DNA from: Lentzea tibetensis
Lineage (GTDB): Bacteria > Actinomycetota > Actinomycetes > Mycobacteriales > Pseudonocardiaceae
Reading direction: 5' to 3'
DNA: 64,000 nt
Assembly: GCF_007845675.1 (NCBI RefSeq)
Contig: NZ_VOBR01000020.1
Location: 62,001 to 126,000, forward strand
The position numbers and the translations under genes are program-made. The notes under the pieces are model-generated. The model did no database searches and had not been told where the DNA came from. It saw only the letters and a list, made by a program, of their open reading frames with translations. Positions within the stretch are counted from its first letter, which is position 1; each line of letters starts with the position of its first letter. Shown piece by piece: positions 1 to 10,949 of this stretch.

Positions 1-83
1 ACGACGCCTTCCTCATGGCGCTCGAGCGTCCACGCGCAGCGCGAGGCAGTGCCCAATGGGGCGGAGTCCAAATGCCCTGTCCG

Positions 84-303
84 CGCGCGATCGGCGAACG
101 TGTCCGTGCGGCGGCCACGACGTCGCCCTGCTGCCCGCGGACGAGGTGGGTTCGGTCGAGCCGTACCACGCGGTCGTCATCGGCAGCGCGCTCTACATGG
201 GACGGTGGCGGCCGGACGCCGTGCGCTTGCTGAAGCGTCAACAGGAACTTCTCGCTCTGCGACCGGTGTGGCTGTTCCACAGCGGGGAACCGGACGTCTG
301 CCA
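84..303 (+). pseudogene. Flavodoxin-domain protein remnant
   Basis: A short stretch reads as a piece of a flavodoxin / HemG-like domain. From about position 107 the frame gives GHDVALLPADEV, then HAVVIGSALYMGRWRPDA and VWLFHSG, which fit the middle of the FMN-binding domain. Just upstream a helix-like IGERVRAA is readable in a different frame (from position 90), so a frameshift lies near 100-112. No N-terminal phosphate-binding loop precedes it, and after VWLFHSG the frame no longer resembles the family. I read this as a decayed gene. The true left boundary cannot be seen. Confidence 0.45.
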
Positions 304-513
304 CACCGGCGACCGCCCGCGCGAGCACCTCGACGACGTGCCGATCCGCGACATCGTCCACCTTGTCCACAATGGACACGAATCCCCTCGTCACCGACAC
401 GCTCCACCGGTGCGGATCGCCAGGACTCGAAGTCGCTCATGACTTCAGCCTCGCGTTCACCTTCGTGAACGGTCAGTGGCCGCAGTCCCTCAGGCCATGG
501 GACTTTCGTCCCG

Positions 514-1746
514 TCACCACCAGGCCATCCCGGCGGCGACGGCCGCGATGACGGGCAGCAGCCATGCGCCGAGGTGCAGTGCGAACCGCGGTCCTCCTGC
601 GATCGTCGCGAGCACGAGCTTCACCACTGTGTTGGCGGCCAGTGCCGCACCGCACGCGAACACCGCCGTGGACACCGAGATCGACTGCGGGGCGAGGGAA
701 GCGGCCGCGATCGCGGAGGCATGCGCGTCGGCCAGCCCGCCGAGCGCACCCGCGGCGACGACTCCTCCGCCCCCGAGCCAGTCCGCGGCCGCGCGGGTGA
801 GCACGAGGAACACGACCAGGATCAGCGTCAGCGTCAGCGCGGCCCGAAGTGACATCGGCCGGGCGACCGCGGGTTCGGAGTTCACCGCTTCTGGTGTCTC
901 GGTCCGCCACACCAGCCAGGCGACCTCCAGGCTCACCACGAGAGCGCCCGCGATGGCGGCGGGCAGCAGCCGGACCGCGACCGGCGGGCTCGCGACAGCC
1001 GTGACCGCGACGACCTGGATCAGGGTTGCGAGGTTGACCGCCACCGCACCTGGAAGCGCGGCCATGCCGACCGTTCGGTACTTGCGCGCCATCACCGCCG
1101 TGGTCGCCGAGCCCGACACGAAACCACCCGCGAAGCCGGCGACGAGCAGCCCCCAGCGTTGTCCGAGCGCGCGGGCCGCGACGTAACCGGCCCACCCGAT
1201 CAACGTCACCGCGACGACCAGCCACCAGACGCGCGCCGGGTTCAGCACGCCGTACGGGCCGAGCGGACGGTTGGGCAGCAGCGGAAGCACCACGAACGCC
1301 ACGACGAACAGCGTCATCGCGTCCTTCACGTCCTGGTTGCTCACCACGTTGGTCGCGAACCGGTGCAACGGCCGTTTCGCGGCGAGCAACACGGCGACCA
1401 CCACGCCGGCGGGCACCGCGAGCTCGGGACGCTGCCACGCCAGCGCGCCCAGCAGGAACGCGGCGATCGCCGCGACCTCGGTCGTGGCGCCCGCGTCGGC
1501 TTCCTCCGTCCTCGTGCTCCGCCAGTACCAGGCGACGACGAGTGCGGACACCGCACCGAGGCCGACCCCGAGTGCGACCGGGGACAGCGCGGCGGCGACG
1601 GCTCCGGCGAGCGAGATCAGTGGAAAGGTCCGCGATCCGGCAGGCCGGACACTCTCACCAGCGGTGTCGTGCTCGCGTTCCACGCCGAGCAGCAGTCCGA
1701 TCGCGAGCGCTGTCGCGAGGTGCGCGAGCGCGACGGTGGTCTCCAC
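514..1746 (-). CDS. MgtC/SapB family membrane protein with DUF4010
   Basis: A 410-residue polytopic membrane protein. The N-terminal third has the MgtC/SapB pattern (AIGLLLGVERE followed by AGSRTFPLISLAGA and TTEVAAIAAFLLG). The C-terminal part is a second hydrophobic block of the DUF4010 type, with GFVSGSATTAVMARK and ANTVVKLVLATIAGG. About eleven membrane segments are visible. Its transport or regulatory role is not known; MgtC relatives affect magnesium limitation and membrane-potential homeostasis. The start is GTG with only a weak GGGTG-like ribosome site. It lies downstream of the universal stress gene on the same strand after an 83-base gap, so it could be part of the same stress unit. 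Confidence 0.85.
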   Translation of the reverse strand: METTVALAHLATALAIGLLLGVEREHDTAGESVRPAGSRTFPLISLAGAVAAALSPVALGVGLGAVSALVVAWYWRSTRTEEADAGATTEVAAIAAFLLGALAWQRPELAVPAGVVVAVLLAAKRPLHRFATNVVSNQDVKDAMTLFVVAFVVLPLLPNRPLGPYGVLNPARVWWLVVAVTLIGWAGYVAARALGQRWGLLVAGFAGGFVSGSATTAVMARKYRTVGMAALPGAVAVNLATLIQVVAVTAVASPPVAVRLLPAAIAGALVVSLEVAWLVWRTETPEAVNSEPAVARPMSLRAALTLTLILVVFLVLTRAAADWLGGGGVVAAGALGGLADAHASAIAAASLAPQSISVSTAVFACGAALAANTVVKLVLATIAGGPRFALHLGAWLLPVIAAVAAGMAWW

Positions 1747-1829
1747 GGGTCACCCGGCACGCGGCCGGGCAGCCCCGTGGCCTGCGGTCCTGACCGGGGC
1801 GACTGGTCGGCTCATCACGTCAGCGGCTT

Positions 1830-2708
1830 TCAGCTCGTCGGGCGGACGATCGCGAGTGGGCACACCGCGTGGTGGACCAGCGCCTGGCTCGTCGAGCCGA
1901 GCAGCATCCCGGTGAACCCGCCGTGACCGCGGCTCCCGACGACCAGCAGCTGCGCGTCGGCCGCGAGCCTCATCATCGCGCGCACGGGGCGATCCCGCAC
2001 CACGACGCGGCTGACCCGCACGTCGGGGTACTTCTCCTGCCATCCGGCGAGCCGCTCCGCGAGCAGCCGTCGTTGCTCGTCCTCGACGTAGTCCCAGTTG
2101 ATCGCGAGCCGCGTGGCGTCGTAGCCGCTGTGGATCATGAAGTCCTCCCACACCATCAGCGCGGTCAGCGGCACTCCGCGCGTCGAGGCGGCGTCGAAGG
2201 CGAAGGCCACGGCGGCTTCGCTCGTCGGTGATCCGTCCACGCCGACCACGACGGGGCCATCGGCGACACCCGGTCCGCGAACGACGACGAGCGGGCACCG
2301 GCCGTGCGACGCCAGAGCGAGCGCGGTGGACCCGACGAGCAGACCGGTGACGTTGCCGAGCCCCTGCGAGCCGAGCACCATCAGCCGGGCTTCCCGTGAC
2401 TCCTCGATCAACGCCGTCACGGTCCCCGAGAACGCGAGGTGCGTCGTCACCTGGATGCCCGGCGCGACGGCGTGAGCCGCCACCACCGCCTCGTCCAGCC
2501 ACTCGCGGGCCCGCGCCTCCATCGCGTGCCTGACCTCGTTGCCGGTCAGCACGATCTCCGGATAGCCGCGGGTCGGCAGCAGATGTGCGTGCACCAGCCG
2601 CAGTGGCGCCCGGTGACGTGCGCATTCGTCGGCGGCCCAGCTGACCGCACCGAGCGCCGAGGACGAGCCGTCGACACCGACGACGACCGGGGCCGCGGGT
2701 CCCTTCAT
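1830..2708 (-). CDS. Universal stress protein, tandem UspA domains
   Basis: A 292-residue cytoplasmic protein with two UspA domains (about residues 1-145 and 150-292). Each carries the ATP-binding signature: GSQGLGNVTGLLVGS in the first and GSRGHGGFTGMLLGS in the second, each preceded by VVVGVDGS. Tandem-domain universal stress proteins of this kind are typical members of actinobacterial dormancy (DosR-type) regulons. The start ATG has an excellent AGGAGGA site. It overlaps the stop of the upstream nitroreductase-like gene (TGATG), so the two are translationally coupled. A longer in-frame extension upstream is arginine/proline-rich shadow sequence and is not used. Confidence 0.92.
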   Translation of the reverse strand: MKGPAAPVVVGVDGSSSALGAVSWAADECARHRAPLRLVHAHLLPTRGYPEIVLTGNEVRHAMEARAREWLDEAVVAAHAVAPGIQVTTHLAFSGTVTALIEESREARLMVLGSQGLGNVTGLLVGSTALALASHGRCPLVVVRGPGVADGPVVVGVDGSPTSEAAVAFAFDAASTRGVPLTALMVWEDFMIHSGYDATRLAINWDYVEDEQRRLLAERLAGWQEKYPDVRVSRVVVRDRPVRAMMRLAADAQLLVVGSRGHGGFTGMLLGSTSQALVHHAVCPLAIVRPTS

Positions 2709-3403
2709 CACTTTCCTCCTGTCAGCACACGGGCGAGCTGGCTGTCGGGACCGTCGGCATCGGCGACCGCACCGACGGAGAGCAACGCCTGCGGGTAGCC
2801 GGCGAGGCCGTGCCGTTCGACGAGGCCGGCCCGCCACTCGGCGCGGTGCGTCAGGTGGATCACCGGGCGGGCGGACACACCCGCGGCCCGAGCGGTGAGC
2901 AGCGCGGCGTGCAGTGCCGCTCCGCCGCGGACGTGGTCCGAGCGGCGGTCGTCGGCCGTCAGCACGACGAGCGTGTCGGGGTCGACCGGGTGCAGTGCCG
3001 TTCCAGCCCACCGGCTCGCGGTCGCGAACCGGCCCGCGTCACCGTCACCGGTCGCCTCGGGCAGCCGGATGGCCCGGTGGCAGTCCAGTTCCTCCGGGGT
3101 CGGTGGTTCGAGGCGGTCCGCGCGGACGACCGCGATGAGCTCGGGGTTCGAACGCTCCGGCAGGAACGCGACCTTGGCGTGCCAGCCGGCGGTCCGGATG
3201 GCGAGGACGACGTGTTCCAGCACGGCGCCGCAGGACAGCAGCCGGTCCACGTCCAGCGGGTCGTACGGCGACCGGTGCGCGACCTCGTACAGGTACACCG
3301 ACCGCCCGTGCAGCTCCAGCACCCACGGCTTCCTGACGCTGTGCACGGGCGCCTGGCGGGCGACCTCAACGATTTCCGCCGCCTCGGCGGCACTCCAACG
3401 CAT
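2708..3403 (-). CDS. Short Acg-family nitroreductase-like protein
   Basis: A 231-residue protein resembling the Acg branch of the nitroreductase fold, but about 100 residues shorter than full Acg proteins. The usual HNSQPW motif is replaced by APVHSVRKPWVLEL, followed by LYEVAHRSPYD and CGAVLEHVVLAIRTAG, as in the family. Acg (Rv2032) of Mycobacterium tuberculosis is a DosR-controlled flavoprotein thought to sequester FMN. By analogy this is a hypoxia or redox-stress protein; its catalytic activity is unknown. The chosen ATG has GGAGGG nine bases upstream. It is coupled to the downstream stress gene. The next gene upstream, divergent, is the DevR-like regulator, which probably controls it. 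Confidence 0.75.
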   Translation of the reverse strand: MRWSAAEAAEIVEVARQAPVHSVRKPWVLELHGRSVYLYEVAHRSPYDPLDVDRLLSCGAVLEHVVLAIRTAGWHAKVAFLPERSNPELIAVVRADRLEPPTPEELDCHRAIRLPEATGDGDAGRFATASRWAGTALHPVDPDTLVVLTADDRRSDHVRGGAALHAALLTARAAGVSARPVIHLTHRAEWRAGLVERHGLAGYPQALLSVGAVADADGPDSQLARVLTGGK

Positions 3404-3471
3404 GACACCGACCCTCCGGCAGGTCAGGACGGACAGACAGAGCGGACCGGCACTCATCGCACAGGGTCTTT

Positions 3472-3485
3472 GGGCACTGTGGCCC
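3472..3485. promoter_or_regulatory. Candidate DevR/DosR box between acg-like gene and devR
   Basis: The imperfect inverted repeat GGGCACTGTGGCCC lies in the divergent promoter region between the short Acg-like gene and the DevR-like regulator gene. It keeps the GGG...CCC frame and 14-bp size of the mycobacterial DosR core (GGGACTWWAGTCCC) but differs at several inner positions. The assignment rests on location and symmetry and is tentative. Confidence 0.35.
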
Positions 3486-3541
3486 GCGCGGCCGGTGGGA
3501 GAGCGTCATCAGTGGAACCGACTCGATGAGAGGTGGTCGTG

Positions 3542-5880
<2,339 letters not shown>

Positions 5881-5893
5881 TCAAGCTTCGCAC

Positions 5894-5930
5894 GTCCCAG
5901 GCATCTCGGGACCTTCGACTGTGGGACCGG
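5894..5930. promoter_or_regulatory. Candidate DevR box cluster between devS and acg
   Basis: Three GGGAC half-sites lie in the divergent promoter between devS and the full-length Acg-like gene: GTCCC at 5894-5898 (minus-strand half-site), CGGGACCTTCGAC at 5907-5919 and GGGACC at 5923-5928. The two plus-strand copies are 15 bp apart, and the middle site closely resembles DosR half-sites. This arrangement could drive both genes. Confidence 0.55.
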
Positions 5931-5995
5931 TTCACCAGGGGACGGAGAGTGAAGCCAGCACGATCTACCAGGCGCAACACGATGAGGTGACGGAG

Positions 5996-6997
5996 ATGGT
6001 CGAGATGACCGCGACCCTGGGGCTCAGGCCCGACCAGGTGGAGGCGGCGCTCACCGCCGCAGCGCTGGCCCCCTCGGTGCACAACAGCCAGCCGTGGCGG
6101 TTCCGGCTGCTGCCGGAGTTGATCGAGCTGCACGGGGACATGGACCGCCAGCTCACCGCCACCGACCCCGACGCACGCGAGCTCCGGCTGTCCTGCGGCG
6201 CCGCGCTCTTCAACCTCAAACTGGCGCTGCAGAGCTTCGGCATCCGTCCTCTGGTCACCCTCTTGCCCGGCCACGACGCGCCGGGCGCGCTCGCGACGAT
6301 TCGCCGGGGCGGCACCGTGAAACCCGACGAGGAGATGCTGGCCCTGCTCAAGGCGGTGCCCGTGCGGCGGACGAACCGCCGCCGGTTCCACGACGCGAAG
6401 ATCGACGCGCCCCACCGCCAGGCACTCGTCCGCGCGGCGGAGCTCGAACGATCCTGGCTCCACGTCGTGTCCGCGCGCGACGAACGGGCCCGCCTGAAGA
6501 GCTTCGTCCAGCGAGCCGACCAGATGCAGCGCGCCGACGCCGGCGTGCAGGCCGAGCTCGCCGCGTTCACCGGTGTCCGGCCGGACGCCCTGGACGGGGT
6601 TCCGCCGGTTTCGGCAGGCCCCCGGCCCGCGCCGCAGGACGAGTGGACCTTCCGCGACTTCCTGCCCGGCGAGTCCGTGGAACGCATACCCGGCAAGGAC
6701 TACGAGTCCGACCCGCTCGTCGTCGTCCTGTGCTCCTTCTACGACGGGGCACTCGCCGAACTGCAGGCCGGACAGGCGATGCAGCGGGTGCTCCTGAACG
6801 CGACCGTCCAGGGACTGTCCGCGTCGTTCCTGTCGCAGCCCGTCGAGGTTCGCCAGGTGCGGGAGGAACTGCGCCGCGCGCTCGGCGGCACCCTCGTTCC
6901 CCAGACCATCCTGCGGATCGGCTTCAGCACGCCGGTGCTGGCCACGCCGCGCCGTCCGGTCGGTGAACTGCTGCTGGAACCGACCGCCACGCGCTGA
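5996..6997 (+). CDS. Acg-family nitroreductase-like flavoprotein
   Basis: A 333-residue full-length member of the Acg family (about 330 residues is usual). The N-terminal motif LAPSVHNSQPWRFRL (His29 onward) is diagnostic, followed by LSCGAALFNLKLALQSFG, VPVRRTNRRRF and a C-terminal AMQRVLLNATVQGLSASFLSQPVE with LRIGF. Acg-like proteins adopt a duplicated nitroreductase fold. They bind FMN but may not reduce nitro compounds, and in mycobacteria they belong to the DosR dormancy regulon. ATG 5996 is used because GAGGTG and GGAG lie just upstream; ATG 6005 is an alternative. The candidate DevR boxes sit 65-100 bases upstream, which supports control by the adjacent two-component system. Confidence 0.88.
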   Translation: MVEMTATLGLRPDQVEAALTAAALAPSVHNSQPWRFRLLPELIELHGDMDRQLTATDPDARELRLSCGAALFNLKLALQSFGIRPLVTLLPGHDAPGALATIRRGGTVKPDEEMLALLKAVPVRRTNRRRFHDAKIDAPHRQALVRAAELERSWLHVVSARDERARLKSFVQRADQMQRADAGVQAELAAFTGVRPDALDGVPPVSAGPRPAPQDEWTFRDFLPGESVERIPGKDYESDPLVVVLCSFYDGALAELQAGQAMQRVLLNATVQGLSASFLSQPVEVRQVREELRRALGGTLVPQTILRIGFSTPVLATPRRPVGELLLEPTATR

Positions 6998-7058
6998 CCT
7001 GCACCGTTACCCCGATTTCATCGCGGCAGGGCACCATCACCTGATGGGAGACCGACGG

Positions 7059-7859
7059 GTGCGCATCGGATGCGAGTTCATCTACGACGCCGCCATCAGG
7101 ACGCCGACGGTGTTCCAGGTGCAGGCCAACGACGCGCCGCGGGTCACGGTCGTGAGCGAGCAGCGGTCGATACGGCCGGAGGTCGGCCTGCGCGGCTACC
7201 GCGACCTCTACGACAACCCGTGCCTGCGGGTGGTGCTGCCCGCGGGCACGTCCACCTTCCGGTACCAGGCCGAGGTGCTGGTGCCGGACGCGACCGAGGA
7301 CGCGGACACCGACGCCCCGGAGATCACCCCGGAATCGCTGCCCGACGAGGTGCTGCTCTACACGCTGCCCAGCCGCTACTGCCTGCCGGACGTGCTCGCC
7401 GACGAGTCGTGGGCACGGTTCGGGGCCGTCCCGCCCGGCTACCGGCGGGTGCAGAAGATCATCGACCACGTCCACGAGCACCTGCGCTTCAGCTACGGCA
7501 GCAGCAGCGCGCAGTCGACCGCGGTGGACGTCAACACCTCCGGGTACGGCGTGTGCCGCGACTTCGCGCACCTGGCGATCTCGTTCTGCCGCGCCCTGAA
7601 CATCCCGGCGCGCTACGTCTTCGGGTACCTTCCCGACCTCGACGTCCAGCCCGCGGCGGAGCCGATGGACTTCGCCGCGTGGATGGAGGTCTGGCTCGGT
7701 GACCGGTGGTGGACCTTCGACCCGCGCAACAACGTGCGCCGCAAGGGGCGGGTCGTGGTCGGCCGGGGCCGCGACGCGTCCGATGTCGCCATGGCGACCA
7801 CGTTCGGTGGTCCCAGGCTCGAGTCGATGGTGGTCCACGCCGAGGAGGTCCTGCCGTGA
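7059..7859 (+). CDS. Transglutaminase-like protein lacking catalytic His
   Basis: A 266-residue protein of the bacterial transglutaminase-like cysteine peptidase family. It has an N-terminal beta-strand domain (residues 1-95), then the transglutaminase core: GYGVCRDFAHLAISFCRA with Cys166, ARYVFGYLPD, and WTFDPRNN with Asp221. The family pattern at the second catalytic position is FHAW; here codons 205-208 read Phe-Ala-Ala-Trp, so the catalytic His is replaced by Ala206. The protein is therefore probably not a normal peptidase and may be a scaffold or regulator. GTG 7059 is chosen because GGGAG lies eight bases upstream; ATG 7044 is possible. The stop overlaps the next start (GTGA), coupling it to a second, intact paralogue. 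Confidence 0.85.
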   Translation: MRIGCEFIYDAAIRTPTVFQVQANDAPRVTVVSEQRSIRPEVGLRGYRDLYDNPCLRVVLPAGTSTFRYQAEVLVPDATEDADTDAPEITPESLPDEVLLYTLPSRYCLPDVLADESWARFGAVPPGYRRVQKIIDHVHEHLRFSYGSSSAQSTAVDVNTSGYGVCRDFAHLAISFCRALNIPARYVFGYLPDLDVQPAAEPMDFAAWMEVWLGDRWWTFDPRNNVRRKGRVVVGRGRDASDVAMATTFGGPRLESMVVHAEEVLP

Positions 7860-8743
7860 CGATCAACGCAGAGGTGCTGGCGCAGCCGTTGCTGGATCAC
7901 CGCGCGCTCGACCTGAACGCGGCCGAGCGCGTCACGTACGTGCTGGAGCAGGAGTTCCACTACGGCTACGACGAGCCGATCGGCGCGCTGCGGCACCGGC
8001 TGGTGGTGGTCCCTCGCGAGCGGCACGGCGACCAGCACCGGCGCGCGCACCGGGTCGCTGCGTCAGGCGCGCAGGTGCGGCGCCGGTCGCGGCGTGACGC
8101 GCACGGCAACGTCGTCGTCCAGATGCGCGCGGACCGGGTGGAGGAGGGCGTGCGGTTCAGCGTCGCCGCCCTGCTGGAACGCGTCCGCGCGGACGGTCCG
8201 ACCGTCCTCGCCGCCACCGCGCTGCGGGATCCCCGGCTGTTGCGCCCGACCCGGCTCACCGCTCCGGACGACCGGCTGCGCGACCTGGCCGCCGACCTCC
8301 TGCGCGCCGGCGGAACCCCGCTGGAGCTGGCCGAGCGAATCTGCCACGTCGTGCACGAAGCGGTGCGCTACGAGCACGACGTCACGTCCGTCGAGACGAC
8401 CGCCGCGGAGGCGCTCGCCGGTGGGCGCGGGGTCTGCCAGGACTCGGCGCACGTGATGATCGCGTTGTGCCGCCTGGCCGGGGTGCCCGCGCGGTACGTG
8501 TCCGGTCACCTGCTCGGCGAAGGCGGCACGCACGGCTGGGTCGAGGTGGTCGTCGCCAGTGGCGACGCGGCGGTGGCGGTGCCGTTCGACCCGTGCAACG
8601 ACCGGCGGGCGGGCGCGCAGTACATCACCGTGGCGACCGGTCGCGACTACGCCGACGTGCCACCTACGTCCGGCAGCTACCTCGGCACACCGAACAGCAC
8701 GCTGACGACCAGCCGCCGGGTCGGTGTGCTCGAGGCCGCCTGA
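7856..8743 (+). CDS. Transglutaminase-like protein, intact triad
   Basis: A 295-residue transglutaminase-like protein with an N-terminal beta domain (residues 25-110, YGYDEPIGALRHRLVVVP) and the peptidase-like core. The triad is complete: Cys194 in GRGVCQDSAHV, His226 in GGTHGWVEV and Asp245 in VPFDPCND. The family is predicted to act as cysteine peptidases or amidases; no substrate is known. It starts with GTG inside the stop of the preceding paralogue (4-base overlap), and GAGGAGG is nearby, so the two proteins are made together and may form a heteromer with one active and one inactive subunit. It converges on the serine hydrolase gene with only eight bases between. Confidence 0.88.
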   Translation: MTINAEVLAQPLLDHRALDLNAAERVTYVLEQEFHYGYDEPIGALRHRLVVVPRERHGDQHRRAHRVAASGAQVRRRSRRDAHGNVVVQMRADRVEEGVRFSVAALLERVRADGPTVLAATALRDPRLLRPTRLTAPDDRLRDLAADLLRAGGTPLELAERICHVVHEAVRYEHDVTSVETTAAEALAGGRGVCQDSAHVMIALCRLAGVPARYVSGHLLGEGGTHGWVEVVVASGDAAVAVPFDPCNDRRAGAQYITVATGRDYADVPPTSGSYLGTPNSTLTTSRRVGVLEAA

Positions 8744-8751
8744 GCGCGAAG

Positions 8752-9951
8752 TCACCCGCACATCGCCTTCAGGGAGAAGGCCGGCAGCGCGTCGTCGATG
8801 GGGTGGGGCTGCGGCTGCCCCGACGAGTCCGCCTTGTTCCACCTCGCCAGGTTCATGGCGACGGACATCTGCCGCTCGCCGTCGGCGCGCGTCCAGGACA
8901 TCGTCAGCGCGCCCCAGACCGTGCCGTCGTTGCCCCAGAAGGTGCCGCAGCCGGGGATCGTGACCCGGTGCAGGCCGAGGCCGTAGTCGATCTGCTCCCC
9001 CACCTGACTGATGACCGGGACCGTGCGCTGCATCTGCGCCAGCGACGACGGCGTGATGATCCTGCCGGCGAGCAACTCGCCGTAGAAGCGGTTGAGGTCG
9101 TCGACGGTCGACACCAGCGCGGCCGCGGGCCCCACCCAGGACATGTCGTAGACGCTGTAGTCGCGCGCCGGTTCGATCAGGCCGAAGAACGCCTCGTACA
9201 TCCGCGAGTGCGGCCCGGTGACGCGCGGCCCGGCCGGAAACCCGGTGTGCCGCAGCCCAGCGCGCTCGATCACGTTGCGGGTGATGTACTTCTCGGCCGT
9301 CGTGCCGGTCACCCGCTCCAGCAGTTGGCCGAGCAGCAGGTAGTTGGTGTTCGAGTACACCCCTGGGGTGCCTCCCGGCTCGCCGACGGCCGGCGCGGTG
9401 ACGCCCATCCTGATCAGCTCGGCCGGGCGGAACCGCCGGAACCTGTTGTCGTCCAGGCTCTTCGGCGACACGTCCGGCAGCGAAGGCCACGCCTTGAGCG
9501 ACGGGAACGCGTACGGGAGGTACTCGGCGAGGCCGCTGGTGTGGTTGAGGAGCATCCGGACCGTGATCCGCCGTCCGCGCTCTCCAGGCACCAGGTGCGG
9601 CAGGTAGCCGCCGATCGGCGCGTCGAGCTGGATCCGGCCCTGCTCGACCTGTTGCAGCACCGCCGCGGCGGTGAAGGTCTTGGTGATGCTGCCGATGCGC
9701 TGCCGCATGTCGGACCGGACGGGACGGCCAGTGCTGACGTCGGCGACACCGGAAGCGCCGCGCCACACCCGGCCGGCCTCGCGCACCTCGGCGTACACCC
9801 CTGGCATCCCCGCGCGGTGGACACCGTCCAATGCGGACTTCAGCTCGGTGCTGCCGGTCAGCGCCGGTGCGGGATCCGCCGCCGCCGTGGCGGCACTGAC
9901 GCTCAGCACGGCGACGCTCGCCAACGCTGCCAGCCTGCGTGCTCCGGACAT
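8752..9951 (-). CDS. Secreted serine hydrolase, beta-lactamase/DD-peptidase fold
   Basis: A 399-residue exported protein. A signal peptide (residues 1-25, ending AAAD) precedes a class C beta-lactamase / D-alanyl-D-alanine carboxypeptidase domain. The nucleophile motif is S88-I-T-K, the second motif is Tyr-Ser-Asn in PGVYSNTNYLLLGQ, and the third region is probably WGNDGTVWG. ITVRMLLNHTSGL is typical of the family. Members hydrolyse or transfer D-amino-acyl peptides or small esters; the substrate cannot be told here. ATG 9951 is chosen over an upstream in-frame extension because it starts a clean signal peptide and has GAGGCGG upstream. The gene follows the esterase gene on the same strand after seven bases. 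Confidence 0.88.
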   Translation of the reverse strand: MSGARRLAALASVAVLSVSAATAAADPAPALTGSTELKSALDGVHRAGMPGVYAEVREAGRVWRGASGVADVSTGRPVRSDMRQRIGSITKTFTAAAVLQQVEQGRIQLDAPIGGYLPHLVPGERGRRITVRMLLNHTSGLAEYLPYAFPSLKAWPSLPDVSPKSLDDNRFRRFRPAELIRMGVTAPAVGEPGGTPGVYSNTNYLLLGQLLERVTGTTAEKYITRNVIERAGLRHTGFPAGPRVTGPHSRMYEAFFGLIEPARDYSVYDMSWVGPAAALVSTVDDLNRFYGELLAGRIITPSSLAQMQRTVPVISQVGEQIDYGLGLHRVTIPGCGTFWGNDGTVWGALTMSWTRADGERQMSVAMNLARWNKADSSGQPQPHPIDDALPAFSLKAMCG

Positions 9952-9958
9952 CGCCGCC

Positions 9959-10855
9959 TCACCCGGCCAGTGCCCGGCGCAGCGCCGCGCCGAGCTCGGC
10001 GTTCTGCCGCTGGGACACCTCGGCGGACAGGATCGCCTGCGAGCCGTGGAAGGTGCCGGGCCACTGGTGCAGCTCGACGGACACACCCGCCTGCATCAGA
10101 CGCAGCGCGTAGGTGATGTCCTCGTCGCGGTTCGGGCAGAACTCCGCGGTGGCGACGTAGGCGGGCGGCAGGCCGGTGAGATCGGCGGCCCGCGCCGGGG
10201 CCGCGTACGGCGAGGCGGGCGCCGAGCCCAGGTAGTGCCCCCACGCGGAGGCGAGCTTGTCGCGCGTCAGCCAAGGAGTGTCCGTGAAGTTCCGCGCCGA
10301 CCACGTCTCCTGCCGGTCGTCGAGCCCCGGCTGGTTGAGCAGCTGGAAGCAGATCCGCGGCCCGTGCTCGTCACGCGCCCGCAACGCCACCGCCGCCGCG
10401 ATCCCGGCGCCCGCGCTGTGGCCGCCGACGGCGATCCGCGCCGGGTCGACGCCGAACTCGGCCGCGTGCTCAGCCGTCCAGGTCAGCACCGCGTGGACGT
10501 CGTCCAGCGCGGCAGGGAACGGGTTCTCGGGAGCGAGGCGGTAGCCGACCGAGATCACCACCGCACCCGAGCTCTCCGCCAACCTGGCGGCCCACGGGTG
10601 CTCGGTGTCCACGTCGCCCATGACCCAACCGCCGCCGTGCAGCCAGATGATGGCGCCCTGCGCCAGCTGCGGGCGGTAGATCCGCACCGGCACGTCCGGA
10701 TCGGCGGGCACCGCGAGGTCCTCGACCTCCATGCCCGCGATGTCGGGTACCGGTATCGAGGCGGCCAGCTCGGCGAGGTTCTTGCGCGCGATGACCGGGT
10801 CGGTCAGGTCGGACTTGGGGAACAGCGGGAGGAATGCTTCGAGTTCGGGATCCAT
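9959..10855 (-). CDS. Alpha/beta hydrolase, HSL (GDXG) esterase family
   Basis: A 298-residue cytoplasmic esterase or lipase of the hormone-sensitive-lipase family. The oxyanion motif HGGGW is at residues 73-77, VISVGYRLAPENPFPAALDD follows, the nucleophile is Ser147 in GGHSAGAG, and the C-terminal catalytic His is in WPGTFHGS. Such enzymes cleave short or medium acyl esters. Three in-frame ATG codons are possible; 10855 is chosen because GAGAGG sits nine bases upstream. Placed before the serine hydrolase, it is probably co-transcribed with it. The divergent PucR-like gene across the 94-base promoter region is a likely regulator. Confidence 0.88.
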   Translation of the reverse strand: MDPELEAFLPLFPKSDLTDPVIARKNLAELAASIPVPDIAGMEVEDLAVPADPDVPVRIYRPQLAQGAIIWLHGGGWVMGDVDTEHPWAARLAESSGAVVISVGYRLAPENPFPAALDDVHAVLTWTAEHAAEFGVDPARIAVGGHSAGAGIAAAVALRARDEHGPRICFQLLNQPGLDDRQETWSARNFTDTPWLTRDKLASAWGHYLGSAPASPYAAPARAADLTGLPPAYVATAEFCPNRDEDITYALRLMQAGVSVELHQWPGTFHGSQAILSAEVSQRQNAELGAALRRALAG

Positions 10856-10937
10856 GTCGACCATCCTCTCGGCCGCCACCCTCGAGATCGCCCGCCAGCT
10901 GTCGGGCATTCCGCCCTGATCGCGCGCCGATCGTCGC

Positions 10938-10943
10938 TACCCT
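10938..10943 (+). promoter_or_regulatory. Leaderless-type -10 element before PucR-like gene
   Basis: TACCCT lies six bases before the ATG at 10950, and no Shine-Dalgarno sequence is visible. This is the arrangement expected for a leaderless mRNA whose 5' end is the start codon. Confidence 0.45.
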
Positions 10944-10949
10944 CGCGCC

